Positions 34,540-47,077 of a stretch of DNA of 64,000 bases are shown one piece after another. Position 1 is the stretch's first letter. Every line of letters starts with the position of its first letter. Under the pieces are notes generated by a model that searched no databases, was not told the origin of the DNA, and saw only the letters and a list, made by a program, of their open reading frames with translations. The DNA lies in assembly GCA_030549495.1 (NCBI GenBank), contig JAUIRK010000567.1, positions 784,501 through 848,500 on the forward strand. The letters are read 5' to 3'. The DNA is from Nectonema munidae (Eukaryota; Nematomorpha; Nectonematoida; Nectonematidae). A program made the position numbers and the translations under genes.

Positions 34540-35740
34540 TTATTTCCCCCAAATGTTGGCTTGAAATAACGTAAACAACTTTGAAATTACGATGGGCATG
34601 TCTGGGGGGACATAAGTCTTCAAGGAAGCATATTTGGTATAAATAAATTTTGATTCAATTTCATTTAAGCCCAGCTGTTGTAAATGTTTGGGCCTAAAAC
34701 AATTACATGTTGAGATAAAAGTACGATTAGATCTAACCACAAATAGTTAATTTTTTGAAATAGCCCATTGACACAACTCATGAGATGTGAAAAACCTATC
34801 AGAAATTCCACATCTTTCAGTTAAATCTATACGTTATCAATATTTTAACTATATTTGCTACAGAAAAAAAAGTTCTATCAGTTAAACCTGAAACATAAAC
34901 TTGAGACTTTAAAATATATAAAGATTTTGCATCTATACAATGGTATATTTTTATGCCATAATGGCCAGGCTTAGAAGCGTCGTATATTTTTATTCTACAA
35001 CGTCCTCTAAATTTTACAAGTTGTTCATCTACTGTGACGTAATTATACGGTAAAAAAAATTTAGAACAATTACGATAAAACGTATTGTGCAAATATCTAA
35101 TTGCAGGCATCTTATCATTTGGATCTCAGTCACTCTTCACATGAAAACTTATTAAATCATGAACCAAGAAGAACATATTTCTTGAAGTAGAAGAAATAGT
35201 TCTTCAGTTTTTTCTGAAAATAGATATTTAAAATTTATTTGTTGATTTTTTGATTGCCCCATGTAGATTAAGCAACCAAAATAAGTGAAGAGATCACAAA
35301 CATCAATTTTTTTGTTGTTTAGCCTTATAGACTCATACTTTGGTGTTTCGCTACTATGAATTTTAAACAAGTTAGTCAATTTAAAAAATATATTAAAAAA
35401 AACTTACTTAGAATTTTCATCTATTTTAACTTTTATACAATGAAAAATATGAAAAATTACTTCTTCATTAAAAAAAAATTTTTTAATTTGAAAAGAATCA
35501 GTGAGAAATTTTGCGGGACCAATGGGTCTCAAACGGGCTTTGACTTAAGTTTCTTGTGTTTTGAACTAAAGGACTACTTGCTTTGTTCTAGCTGGATTCC
35601 ATGAATACTCAGTGCCATTAGGGGCAACTAACGAATCAGTGAAAGATTTTTCACTTCTAGTTGTATAAGACAAATCAGAATGTATGATATTGCCTCTTCA
35701 GAAAGAGAAGACGAATCCAAAGAACTCATATTTAGAAGAA
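34540..35740 (-). mobile_element. piggyBac-type transposase fossil
   Basis: Minus-strand pieces: about 35680-35580 YTTRSEKSFTDSLVAPNGTE; 35379-35152 IRLNNKKIDVCDLFTYFGCL; 35110-34817 YNYVTVDEQLVKFRGRC (first Asp) and IKIYDASKPGHYGIKIYH; 34800-34540 SDRFFTSHELCQWAISKN (second Asp; usual Asn replaced by Arg) and IYTKYASLKTYVP. The region with the third Asp is absent. Multiple stops and frame changes. Ends not identified. Confidence 0.85.
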
Positions 35741-36379
35741 AAATGAGTTAGTTTTAAAAAGCTTTGTTTGAGAATTGCTTTGCAAGACATGTATGAATGT
35801 CAGAACTTTGGCAAGTTAGTCAGCTGCTTATACTGGAACACAACAGTAAGTTGATAGGTAGGCTTTTTCAAAGGAATTACAAGGACGTTATTTATTCTTT
35901 ATTTATAAAGATATTGATTACAAAGATATAATAAACACGCAGTAGTACAATCACGTCATCAATAATGAAGAGCACAATTGTTTTGATGTGACGGCTAACG
36001 TAATCGTAAAAGTTTACAAGACAGTGGAATTAAATAAATGAAATACTAATAAGTTTTGATATCAAAATAAGTTATCTCCATATATAAAGGATATATTTAT
36101 CAAAATATATATGAAATAGATGATTTTTCTAAATTATAAATATTTTTTAAGTTTTTTGAAATTTACGCCAATCACATTTTTCATAAATTATCGAAATTTT
36201 TTTTTATTTATATATTTTTTTTGAATGTCGTTTTTCTTGGAAATAGATCATAGAAAGTAATATTGTTTGAAATACAAAAGAATAAACAGAAGATATTTGT
36301 TATTCTGACCATAATTAAATTTCAATACGACATTTGTATAAGGTTTTATCTAAAAATTAAAAAAAAAAGAACAAAATCA

Positions 36380-36910
36380 ATCTGTGGAGTTGTTTGCCAA
36401 CTAGTGCTCCTTCGCGTTAGGTTTATTTTCCATGTCTTGCGAGTGTTAAAACCTCACCAATTTGCCTTTCTTTCAAAAATATCTAATGAATTTGCTCTTC
36501 TTCCTTTCATACATGACCTAACTATGAATCATCTTTTGCCTCCATTATGTACATTTTTTTATTTCTTTAATGCTTATTTGGAACTTTCTCACGTTCACTA
36601 TTACTTCACAAGTTATACAAAATGACTTTTAGATCATATAGTTTTAATTGGCTGAAAGCTTATCTCTCTAGCCTAACTTTTTTTGTTTCTTAAATTGGTT
36701 TGTAATCCAACTTTGGTATAATAATATTAGAGTGTGGCAAGGCTTGATATTTCGCCCACTCATATTTATTCTTTAAATCTCATGGTGTATCAATACCTAA
36801 CTTTTGATTATACTTACAATCCATGCAAATGAGGTAAATGAATAGCTTGCAAAAAGTACAGACATCAATTTGAATGAGAAATCATTTGAGCATTAAAATA
36901 ACCAATGCAT
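36380..36910 (+). pseudogene. LINE reverse transcriptase fragment, decayed
   Basis: 36440-36625 reads FAFLSKISNEFALLPFIHDL then CTFFYFFNAYLELSHVHYY, matching QFGFRxxxSTExALxxFxxxxxxA and IDLSKAFDxVxH with the catalytic Asp lost. Downstream frames give WLKAYLSSL, RVWQGLIFRPLIFIL (GVPQGSILGPLLF), and HANEVNE where YADD would lie. Same broad group as LINE 2, but plus strand and much older. Confidence 0.6.
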
Positions 36911-36959
36911 TCATTATTATAAGCCGAAAAGAAGTTGAATATTTGCTTTTTTTGCATTT

Positions 36960-39955
36960 ATTTTAATAGCATTTATTGTTTTGGATAAATGAATTGTTAT
37001 GCAGCTTTAAAAGATCACAAAGTTGGTTATCCGAAACAAGAGAGGTGGTAGAAATCATTTTTTACAATTTTTTTAATTCAGCTAAATGATCAATTTCAGT
37101 AAGAAGTTTAAAATTCATAGTTATCCTAGGATATTATAAAAACAATATCGAAATGTAAAATTCCCCTAAAAATAAATAATTTAATTTTTTGATTATAGAA
37201 AGTCAAAAGTTCGATAACGTATAAAGAGACCATTTAAAGTCAAAAGTTCAGAAATTTATAGATTATAACTAAAATGTTTAAAATTTTTATTGAAAGATAA
37301 GGATTAATAAGAACATTATATTAGTCAGCAGATAGATTCGCATAAATCATTTTGCGATGGGCAAATACATTGGATACCATTGACAACCTAAATATAAAAA
37401 AATATTTATAAAAAAAATGTTTAAATACCCCTCCAGACATTTGGCCGACCCGAAAATATTGTTATATTATTTTTAATATTCATATTTATTTATTGTATTC
37501 ATTTATAATTTTTCGTTTTTCTAATGTTTTTTCTATTATCGTACAAAAAAAATTTTTCTGTTACAGTCAATTTTAGCGTATATCTTTTCATTATGTATTT
37601 CTTTTTTCCTAACTCTCATATTTTTTTGTGATTTATTCAAAAATATATCTAGATTATTTAAATTTAATATTTATGTTCAATACTGAATAAACTTGTTAAA
37701 ATAGTTGCATTTATATTTTTATGCAACATTTAATAGAAATATTTAATCAATTTTTTTTATATTTAGTCACCAAAAAATGTAATTACTTTGAAAATACAAT
37801 TAGATAGAACAAATGAAAATCAACATGAATTAGAAATTTTTTGCTTAAAATTAAGCAAATTAATTCAATTGAAAATTATAAAGGCATTGTTTAAGCATAT
37901 CATTATAGATCGAAGAAAACTTAAAATTATGCACAAAAGCTATAAACACCCAAAATTCGTGTAAAATATTAATATATTTCAATGGAGCCCTACATTTGCC
38001 CAGTTAAAAATTGAAAAAAAGAATTCGCCCATTCATAAAAGTTTGCCTTCTGTAATTTCGAATTCGTTTTTTAAGTAAGAATGATCTGAAAAGTTAGTTT
38101 ATTAATTAATTAATTGGTTAACTATAGTAAATTAATAGATGCAACGCGTTAGTTAGTTAGATAGAGAGCTTCAAAATTTTTTTAAGGTCAAATTTATGAA
38201 ATCATGAAATTCACATGATTGGCTAAAAAAGAATATGAAGGAAGAACACGAGTCTACATGGCATATTTACAATAAGAATACAACGCGCATTTGATCACAG
38301 AAAATTTAGCAAAATTTTAACCAAAAAAAGCATCGAAAAAATTCTAGCTGAATATCCCTTTTTGAGTGCGTAAAATTCAGATAATTAGGACCAAATATTC
38401 AAGAGGATGTTTTGGTCTTGGAAATGTGTTTGCAACGCGGAATAATAAATTTATAAAAAATCATAATTCAATAGTAAGTGAATACGCGAACGAAATAAAA
38501 ATCGAAGGATAAATAAATTTTGTTTAATTGCTTTGTCAGCCGAAAATTTAAAGTGTTTTTCAAATCATCATTTCAAATTTCGGATGCGATCAATGTCTTT
38601 TTCTCGCAAACGCTATCTGAGATATTCGTCTCAGCCCTATTTGTATCGTGGGGGTTAATGTTACATGCGTTGTAAATCATATTTTTAATTTAAGATCTTA
38701 TGAGATTGCTAAGGATATTAAACAATATCCAAAGGAATTGTTAATAACTTATATTCAATCAAGATTACCATGATTTTGGTGCAATTTTTTTCTTTTTAAA
38801 GAGAATCGTTTGACGGAAAAAAAATATTAAAATAATTTTATAAGTTGAAAACTCAAAAATTCAAGTTATTAATGCCTAATGTTTTTATTCAAATAAAGAT
38901 TTTTGATTTAATTAGCGGAATATGTATGATAATGCGTATTTTCAAAATTTTAAATCTGTCAAAGGAAAAATTAACAGAAAATTCACGAAATTATTGACTT
39001 TTTAAAATAAAAAATTGGCCTAAAGGCAAAAAATTGACGTAAAAATAAAAAAACATTTTAAAATAGAAATTTTACTTAAAAAAAATTAGTAAACTATGAT
39101 TTTTATGAAAAAAAGTAATAAAATTTGTTTATTATGAGATTACAAGGTAAAATTTTTTATTTTTCAAAAAAAAAATTAAGCATCGAGGCTTAGTATTAAC
39201 CTTAGGAATTTACCTTTTTAACACTAGAAATACTAAATAATTTTTACCTATAAATACAAAACAACCAAATTGACATTTGAAAATTATAAGCCTATATTTA
39301 TATGTATTTTAAGTATTATAATACTCATTTGTCTCAAATATTCAATTAAACTCGATTACTTAGATTTTATAACTTTTCCAATTATACCCATATGGAATAG
39401 ATTTTTATAATGTCATTTTGAGCACACAGTAAAATTAAAAAAAATTTTTTTGTTAAAAAGTTAAGTAAGTTATAAAAATACTGACAAATTCATTCTATTA
39501 AGAGATCTAAATTTTAAATTCAGCAGTCAAGCTTAATTCGCGAAATTTTGTTTTCGCTTATAAAGTACTTTTTTAGAGTATTTGAAATTAAATTGGTACT
39601 AACAAGATTTGTTATGGCAATACCTACCAACTATAACATGTGTTCACTAAACAACTATCGTTATTAACAAACTGGTTAAAATGTAGAGCAAACATTTGTG
39701 AGGTTTGTATCTATTTTAGCTAATTATGGAGTAATGTCTACTAATATAGTTTAAATTAACGCCTAACAAAACTTGGTTTTTTAGAAAAAAATCTGACTAA
39801 ATTTAAAATTCAAAAATAAACTAAAAAAAGTTTTAAAATAACTTTTAGAACTACAATAGAAATTAAATTTATAAAAATATTTATGTTGTTATTGTTGAAT
39901 TGACGCAGCTTGTGAGTCTTCAAAACTTAAAAGCTGGCACTTTGCTTATCATAAG
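36960..39955. other. AT-rich stretch without a recognised gene
   Basis: Long runs of A/T, no coding motif. The phrase ATTATTGACTTTTTAAAAT (about 38988) also occurs near the CGGBP1-like hAT, but no element can be outlined. Confidence 0.35.
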
Positions 39956-39957
39956 TG

Positions 39958-40035
39958 TTACGATCTTTGAGGATCGAACCCCTTACCTTCAACTTTTAAG
40001 CTGAGAGATGCATCCTAACAATCATTGAGGCTAAA
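39958..40035 (-). repeat. tRNA-like sequence, probable SINE relic
   Basis: The minus strand reads AGCCTCAATGATTGTTAGGA, then CTCAGCTTAAAAGTTGA and GGGGTTCGATCCTC, placing A- and B-box-like blocks at tRNA spacing. The acceptor arms do not pair, so it is not a functional tRNA. It differs from SINE families 1 and 2. Confidence 0.5.
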
Positions 40036-40039
40036 AAAA

Positions 40040-41770
40040 TATTTAATAATAATAATAATATAATTAGACCATATTTTAAGAATTTGGAAAAAATCATTAA
40101 ATTATTATTTCTTATAAAATTTTGTATGCTTAGATCATTGAAAAAATTTTAACTATAAATCTATTTATTCATCAAAAGAAAAAGTTAAATCATCAATATT
40201 TTTTCATCACCACAAAACTAGTGCTTGCGTTATTAATTTGAATGTGAACTGTCTTATAGATATATGAGAAAAAAAGTACTTTCCTACAAATATTTTAGTA
40301 ATTATTTATTTTTTATGTTCTCTGTATTCCATGATCTAAAATGGCTGGAACAATAATGCATGGGTGATTAATGGTTTCGACTGATAATGCCTGGATTCTA
40401 AATCAACAATAGAGAAACTACCATCAGCACACCTAATAATAATATTATAGTTTGAAATTCATTTTAACATGTATATTATTTTTCCTCAAATTTTAATACA
40501 AGATCTCAAAATATCGTTGTAACAAAATTATTAGTAAAAAATCTTCATCGTACTTTCTTCCTTGGCCATTGTCTTTTCGATAATCTTGCTGAAGTCACAA
40601 ACACTACTAAACGTGAAATAAAGAGATATGCATATTATTTAACTACAAAGGTTTCATTCAGGCGAATAAGTCTGAATAAAAATTTTTTGTGCACAAATCA
40701 AAAGATTCACCTTTAAATTGAATTAGTCTTTATTTTGAAAACTTTTTTGTATTTATATTTATGCCAATAATTCAAAAGTGATTACTATATAAAGTTGAAA
40801 AAATAAGATTTTTAAATCAAAATAAATTCCCCTGATTATAATTATATACACTGTGCATCTTTACACACATTTTTCGTATAAGATCTTATCTTCATAGAAA
40901 TTTTATATAATTATAATTTTTTCTTTTCATAAATTTGTTTTGATCAAATTGAATATTTTCTTCATTTTCATTGGAAAATTTGTTTCACACTACATAGTTA
41001 GAGATTGAAAAAAAAATGATAAAAACTTTTAGTTCGCTATTGAGAAGAACATGTTTGAGAGAGCCTGCTTAGAGAATAAAAATTCGTACCGTTCAAAAGG
41101 AAGAAAAAAAGAAACACTTTCAAAAACGAGACTTTCATGTTGTCAATGGAAAATGTAATGAAATAATATTTTCACATGTTGCTTTTATATTAACTTTCAA
41201 GGTTGAAATAAAAAAATCCATCTTAGTTTTTTTTCAAACTTAAATTAATTTAGAAGAATAAGCTTTGAATGAAAGATTTACCTTGTTATAATCCTTGAGA
41301 GACAAAAATTTACTTCACATAAAGAGACATTATTACTACTTATCAAGGATGTTTGAATCATTTTTATAATATGCATAAAATCTTCTTAATTTTTGTAAAT
41401 TAATTTTATGCTTGAGACACAAAAATTTTACGTTACAAGAAAAAGTAAATTTCTAGATATGAAGGATATTTGAATCATTCGAAGAAATTTTACTATATGC
41501 TTAAAATGAGTTTTTTTCCCAGTTTAAGTTTGACAATTTTGGCACCCAAGGATATACTTGCTTTCAAGGATTTATCAATTTTTTCTGTCTCAAAAGTAAA
41601 ACTATATTAATCTAAGAATTGTTTTTTCGAATATTTAATACTTCTTTCTCTATATTTACAGCATATAGATAAGAAGTCTGAATTAGTATTCTTTCGATCA
41701 AAAATTAATTGATCTTTTGCCACAATCTAAAATGCCTGTTTCCTCATATAAGCTATCAGAATTTCTTCTT
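40040..41770. other. AT-rich stretch without a recognised gene
   Basis: Nothing beyond short reading frames; no repeats paired by eye. Confidence 0.35.
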
Positions 41771-41775
41771 CTAAG

Positions 41776-42110
41776 CAAAAGCCCGCGCACCCTATTTATT
41801 TTAGGGGCAAACCTAAATAAGAACCCCCCTCATTTTTTACCTGAGCCCCCCTCACCCCCACTCAATTTTCCAAGCCTCTCCACTCAATTTTTCAAGCTTA
41901 AATATGTTTTAAATGAATTACATCCGATAAAGTGCGTTTGTGAAGAGTCTTTTCTTTGTACATTGGTAGTTTCAATAAATATGTCATAAAATTGTCTAGA
42001 GTATTTTTTGAGTATATGAATATTTATTCAAGCTGCTCTAACAATAGGAATAAGAACTGCATCCTGTGAGAGAAGTTTTTAGACCCCCCCCCCCCCCCCC
42101 CTCCCCCTTC
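41776..42110 (+). mobile_element. hAT MITE carrying a transposase C-terminal piece
   Basis: Left end CAAAAGCCCGCGCACCCTAT with TTTTAGGGGCAA, like the MITE at 46742. Inside, 42029-42079 reads ALTIGIRTASCERSF and stops, the hAT dimerisation start, and about 110 bp upstream matches the fragment at 33700. The coding piece runs into eighteen C (42084-42101). Right end not defined. Confidence 0.65.
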
Positions 42111-42189
42111 GGTTTTTCTTGAATGATTGCAAATTTTTACAAAATTATCGCGTGAACCTACAAAATGGTTGATTGCTAATCTGATTGTG

Positions 42190-42298
42190 ACAGTTATTTT
42201 TTTTATAAAAATCAATCAAACTTGCCAAAAAGTGATTGATATTTGACAGGTCAACTAAAAAAAGAAACTTTTATTTTAAAGGGTTATGTAAAGTTTTT
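42190..42298. repeat. Partial direct duplicate of the long-TIR arm
   Basis: ATAAAAATCAATCAAACTTG through GACAGGTCAACTAAAAAAAG repeats with about 149-bp spacing at 42355-42420, inside the left arm of the next element. Confidence 0.65.
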
Positions 42299-42978
42299 TT
42301 ACACATATATACCCATTTTCAAGTGTGCTGAACACGATGGTCACGTTTCTTTTAAAAAAATCAACCAAACCTGTCCAAAAATTGATTGATATATGGCAGC
42401 TCAACTGAAAAAAGAAACTTTTAGTTTAAATGAAATATTTTTCATTTTAGAGAAAAGATACGACAACCAAATGATTAGATATAAAAAACTATCAAATTTT
42501 TATTATAAATAAATTATGTTTCAAGTTTATCATCTTCGTTCATTTGTATATTGTTTGCTTATACGTATAAAACTTTCTCAAAGTGGTCAAACACGAAACT
42601 TATTTAAATTAACCGATTCAACTTGTTTCGAGATATTGTAGAGTGAATGCTATAAACGAACTGTCTTTCTCCTTTAAATAAAATGATGCGCATCAAAATA
42701 TGCCTCTACAGTCTACAGAGTCCTTGTTTTGTTCTATATCATTTTCAGTTATATTTTCTTTTTTTGCAAATTTGTTTTGCCTACTTATAATTCTATTTGT
42801 TCTGTGACAAAATAAATTACATATATAGCTATACGTATAACTATTTAATCATGAAGTCCTTTATTTCAGTTGAAGTGTCATAAGTCAATCATTTTTTGAC
42901 AGGTATGATTAATTTTTATAAAAAATAAACATCACTGTTAGATTCAGCCTATACTTGAAAATGGGTATATATGTGTAA
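42299..42978. mobile_element. Long-TIR nonautonomous DNA element, about 680 bp
   Basis: Left arm: CACATATATACCCATTTTCA, then CAACCAAACCTGTCCAAAAA, TGATTGATATATGGCAGC and TCAACTGAAA. The right arm reads the same blocks inward from 42978: CACATATATACCCATTTTCA, ATCATACCTGTCAAAAAATG, ATTGACTTATGACAC, TTCAACTGAAA. Arms are about 125 bp. TA stands directly outside both ends, as for Tc1/mariner-type insertions. No coding capacity. Confidence 0.7.
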
Positions 42979-42990
42979 AACATCTGATTT

Positions 42991-43410
42991 GCAAATTTGA
43001 TTCAAGCTTACAAGTATTTTTAGATTCTAAATACAAAAACAATCTATAATTGGAATTGGCATTGTTGATTTGTTATAAAAGCGTGTATATTTCATGTAAA
43101 ATTTTAATTAATGTTCACGGAGACAGATTTTAAAAATAAACCGCAAATTTGTTTCACATTGATTAGCATTTTCAAATTCTAAATGCAAAAATAATTTATA
43201 ACTGAAATTGCGATTGTTGATTTGTTATAATAATGTGTATATTCCATGTAAAATTTGAATGAAGGTTTTCAGAGACAGATTTTAGAAGTAAGCCACAGGT
43301 TTGTTACATACGTATTGGTATTTTCAATTTCTAAATTCCAAAAATCAAATCAGCATGCCCGATTTGATATAAAAAATAAATTTCATGTAAAATTTGAAGG
43401 TATATTTTAT
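42991..43410. repeat. Tandem repeat, about 152-bp unit, 2.7 copies
   Basis: Units start at 42991, 43143 and 43295. Each contains a GCAAATTTG-like start, AGATTCTAAATACAAAAA, GATTTGTTATAA and TTTCATGTAAAATTT. Copies 1 and 2 also share GAGACAGATTTTA. The third is truncated. It abuts the right arm of the long-TIR element. Confidence 0.8.
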
Positions 43411-43750
43411 TAGATTTATTACTCATCAAACAAAATTTTGATTGACATTTCCCAAAAGTAACCATGATTTTGAAAAAATTTAAACTATAAAGTGTTATGT
43501 GTTCAAAACTGTATATATTTATAAATTTTTAAACGAGTATATTATATAGAACCAAAGTTATAAGCTTAACTAGAGATACTGTCAGAATTTTGCTGAAAAA
43601 GTTTAACTTTTGGTTTTGATTGACAGATTTAGGCATGATTTAACTGCCATGAAAATGGTATCAAAAGATGCAGCTATCAATTTCAGGAAATGTCACGAAG
43701 TATGGTAGCAAAAGATGTAGCCAATTTAGTACAAAGGAAATTTTAGTATA

Positions 43751-44076
43751 GCTCCCCCCCCCCCCCTCTGTCACTGATAGGGTAAGAGTTTTCGAACTAT
43801 TTCAACGAAAAGTCCAGAAGGCTGAATGTTTGACATGTAAATTGCTTTATTACTCTAAAAATGATATATTGTTAATAAAATGATTTTCTTCTTTCACGTT
43901 TGTTTTATAATAGTTAATTATACTCCTCAAACCTCATCACCTTACTTTTATAACCTTCTTTAGCTCTTGTTTCCGATGTTGATCGAATTTGCTTCTAGAA
44001 AGGAAAATTTTATAGTGTGTATTTTCATAATGTAAAGTTTCATCCCCTCAAAAAATTTTGGTTAGTGCGGGCTCTG
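43751..44076. mobile_element. Probable hAT MITE, right end defined
   Basis: The right end, read inward from 44076, is CAGAGCCCGCACTAACCAAA with TTTTTTGAGGGG, the terminus of the 46742 family. About 320 bp to the left is a 13-base C run (43754-43766), the usual internal mark of the family, but no clear left TIR or duplication is seen. Confidence 0.5.
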
Positions 44077-44292
44077 TTCTAAGCTAACTTTTAGTCATAT
44101 AAAGTATAAATATCAATGTCAAGATCTTTCTGATTGATATTCATTTATTTGGATTCTTTTTGATAGTAATAAATTTTTTTATAGGAAAAGTACATTTTTA
44201 TTCTTATCTAGAGGATGAAATTTCTCTAGAAATTCTTATCTAGAATTGTTCAGAAATTTCAATTTGATAATCCAGCTTTCATAAAACAACTT

Positions 44293-46658
44293 CCCATTTA
44301 AGACCGCCGTCCTCATATGAGGACGCTAAGTGTTTTGATAACATGAAAACAATATATTTTTTTAAAACATGAAATATTTGGTATATTATTGAAAACAATT
44401 TGTTTTTTATTTTTAAAATTAAAAAAAACGGAAAAAACAAAAAAAAATCACTTTTATTGTTGTTTTAAAAAAATATTTTAAAAAATTTTGTAGGGTAACA
44501 ATTTAGTCAAAAAAATAAAATGGCAGAACTTTATTTTTAATTTTAAACATTCTAGATAATACTGGTAGATATATATTTCAAAGTAAGCATGTTTTTTTTA
44601 TCAAAAATATTTTTTGTAACTAATTTTTTTAAGAAAATTTGAGACGTCCTCGTTTGAGGATGCTGGTACAAAGGATGTATAAATTATTGTTTTTCTTTTT
44701 TTAGGTGTTTTTTTAAAAGTCTATTGAAAAATTTCCATTATTAAATGAATCTTTTTGAAAACCTAGAAGAAGCTCTCAATTCTGAAATTTTTTCGCTGGA
44801 AGATGGTGATTTAGTTATAATTCCACTTGCAACTGACCCTCTTACTGATGAAGAAGAAATTGACGATGATTTTTTAAAAGAAAACAAATTGCCACAGGAT
44901 ACTCCTGGAAAAATAGAGTTTTTTCAAAAAAGTAATTATATCCAAGAAACAAATTGTATTTCTATTAAAAAAAGCAAAAAACAGATGAGTTGAAAATATT
45001 ATGGAGTAAGGATGAAATTAAATTTAGTCTAGAAGGAACAAAAGGAGCCGAAATATAAAAAAAGAAAATGATAGAAAAATTAGAAGGGAAAAATTGTGTT
45101 GAAATATTTAAAAAAATAATTAATAATGAAATATATTGTAAATCAAACGATATTATATGCAAATAAAAAAAACCATCATGAATTTGATTTCAGCATAAAT
45201 GAATTAAAGATTTTCATTGGAATTCTTTTTTTTCTGGTTATCATCAATTACCAAGAGAAAAAGAATATTGGTCTCTGGATGAAGATCTTGGATGTAAAAT
45301 AGTGACCCAGGCTATTTCTCGTAATAGATATCTTGCAATAAAAAAATTTATTCATTTAGCAAATAATGATAGCCTTGACAAAACGATAAACTTGCTAAAA
45401 GTCGTCCATTAATGAACAAACTGAACAAATCATTTCAACAGTGGGGAATATTTAGTGAGAACTTATCAATAGATGAAGCTATGATAAAGTATTTTGGTAG
45501 ACATGGGTTAAAACAGTTGATCAGAGAAAAACCCATAAGATTAGGCTATAAAATTTGGGTTTTATGTAGCTCTGATGGTTATTGTTTTGCATTTGATACC
45601 TACACTGGAGCTAGTAAAAATGTTGAAGAAATAAATTACCCATTAGGAACAAGAGTTGTTATGAATCTTTTAAAAAATGTTGATACTCCAAGCAATCATA
45701 TCATTTATTTTGACAACTTTTTTTCTTCTTTAAATTAAAAGAAATGAAGTTCAGAGCTTCCGGTACACTCGACCTAATAGAACCAAAAAATGCGCATTCT
45801 TAGACTCTAATGAACTCAAGCAAAAAGCACGTTCATTTTATGATTGGCAATTTGACATTAAAAATGAAATACTTTTTGTGAAGTGGCTAGACAATAACGT
45901 TGTTACAATGGGTAGCAATTTTGAAGGTATAGAGCCGCTAAACTTTGTTATGAGATGGAATTCTATTTCAAAAACAAAAGAAAAGGTCAAGCAACCAAAA
46001 TTATTTATGACTTATAACAAAGGAATGGGTGGAGTTGATTTGCATGATCAATTCACGAGTGTGTACCGGATTTCAATTCGAGGAAAAAAGTGGTGGTGGG
46101 TTCTCTTCACACATATGCTGGATGCAGCTCTAGTCAACTCATGGCGTATCTATCAGTTACTTAATGATGCCACATGTGATTTATTGAATTTCAAAAGAAA
46201 CATCACAAGACACTATTTGAGATTATCTAAAGTTAAAACAAGAAACAATCCATCAATATTGTAAAGCTTGACAAATGAAACTTTTGGACATTTTCCAAAA
46301 AAACTCGCCAAACAATTGAAGTGTAGAGTTTGTCATCTGAAAGCAAGATGGTCTTGTAAAACATGCTTAGTTACTTTGTGTATTGAAAAAGGTTGCTTTG
46401 AATCATTTCATTCATGAAATTTTAACTTTATTTTTAATTGAATTGTTTTTTTATTAGTTTGTTTCAAAAAATTATTAATAAGTTTATTTGACAACATTCT
46501 GTACCAGCGTCTTCATTTGAGGACGCTTATTTTTACACTGTTCAAAAATAAATTTTTTTTAAAATTTTGACAATAATACAATCATTGCTTCATATAATAT
46601 ATATTTAACAAAAAATACATTAGTTTTGAGTTGTAGTTCAGTTTTCGTACAGAATGGG
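44293..46658 (+). mobile_element. piggyBac-type transposon, inactive
   Basis: It encloses a PGBD-like transposase. Ends: left CCCATTTAAGACCGCC at 44293; right, inward, CCCATTCTGTACG ending at 46658 and followed by TTAA (46659-46662). The left TTAA appears lost (ACTT), and an alternative TTAA lies at 44299. A perfect palindrome CGTCCTCATATGAGGACG sits at 44308-44325. A diverged copy lies at 44644-44661 and another at 46507-46526, about 130 bp from the right end. Confidence 0.85.
44745..46417 (+). pseudogene. piggyBac transposase, broken in several frames
   Basis: Pieces in order: 44745-44993, an acidic N-terminus; about 45200-45400, FFSGYHQLPREKEYWSLDED and SRNRYLAIKKFIHLANN; 45412-45738, LSIDEAMIKYFGRHG (first catalytic Asp), KPIRLGYKIWVLCSSDGY, IIYFDNFFSSLN (second Asp); 45878-46264, MGGVDLHDQ (third Asp) and KKWWWVLFTHMLDAALVNSW. 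After an in-frame TAA at 46262-46264 the same frame continues CRVCHLKARWSCKTC and CIEKGCFESFH, the Cys-rich C-terminal finger that binds element ends. All three Asp are intact. About four frame breaks plus the stop. Confidence 0.9.
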
Positions 46659-46733
46659 TTAATAGAAAAGTGCTCTACTTCAAACTGTTGAAGATTTTGA
46701 GCTTTTCATTTCGGATAAAACAAAAAATTTACC

Positions 46734-46741
46734 AGCATACA
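46734..46741. repeat. Target-site duplication, left (AGCATACA)
   Basis: Differs in one base from AGCATACG at 47078-47085. Confidence 0.7.
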
Positions 46742-47077
46742 CAGAGCCCGCGCTACCTATATATTTTTGGGGCAAGTGCCCCCCCCCCGTTTTATTTTTT
46801 GCCCCACTGAAAATTTTCAACTTGCTCCAAGTGTCTTAACTTAAGAAAAAATTATAAAACATATAGCTGTGCAAGAAACTTTGAGAACATTTATGCCATA
46901 TATTGGAAACAAAACTGTTTGAAAATGATTAAATGCCTTTATAACAACTTGTTTTTGTAATTTATATAGTACTTAATAGTATTAATTAAGTAATACTTAT
47001 TAGTATGTAATTTTTTCCACAATGTAAATTTTATTGCCCCCCCCCCCTCCCTAATAATTTTTTTAGCACGGGTAGTG
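46742..47077. mobile_element. hAT MITE, 336 bp, with 8-bp duplication
   Basis: Left CAGAGCCCGCGCTACCTATA; right, inward, CACTACCCGTGCTAAAAAAA (10 of the first 14 positions agree). A C10 run lies 37 bp inside the left end and a C11 run 30 bp inside the right, both on the plus strand. Flanks AGCATACA and AGCATACG. No coding capacity. Confidence 0.75.

Noticed and set aside
36741-36765. GATATTTCGCC as another copy of the hairpin repeat at 61.7 kb
   Set aside because: Only about 12 bases agree and the surrounding sequence is better explained as reverse transcriptase.
39958-40035. Functional tRNA gene
   Set aside because: B-box is good but the acceptor stem does not pair; treated as a SINE relic.
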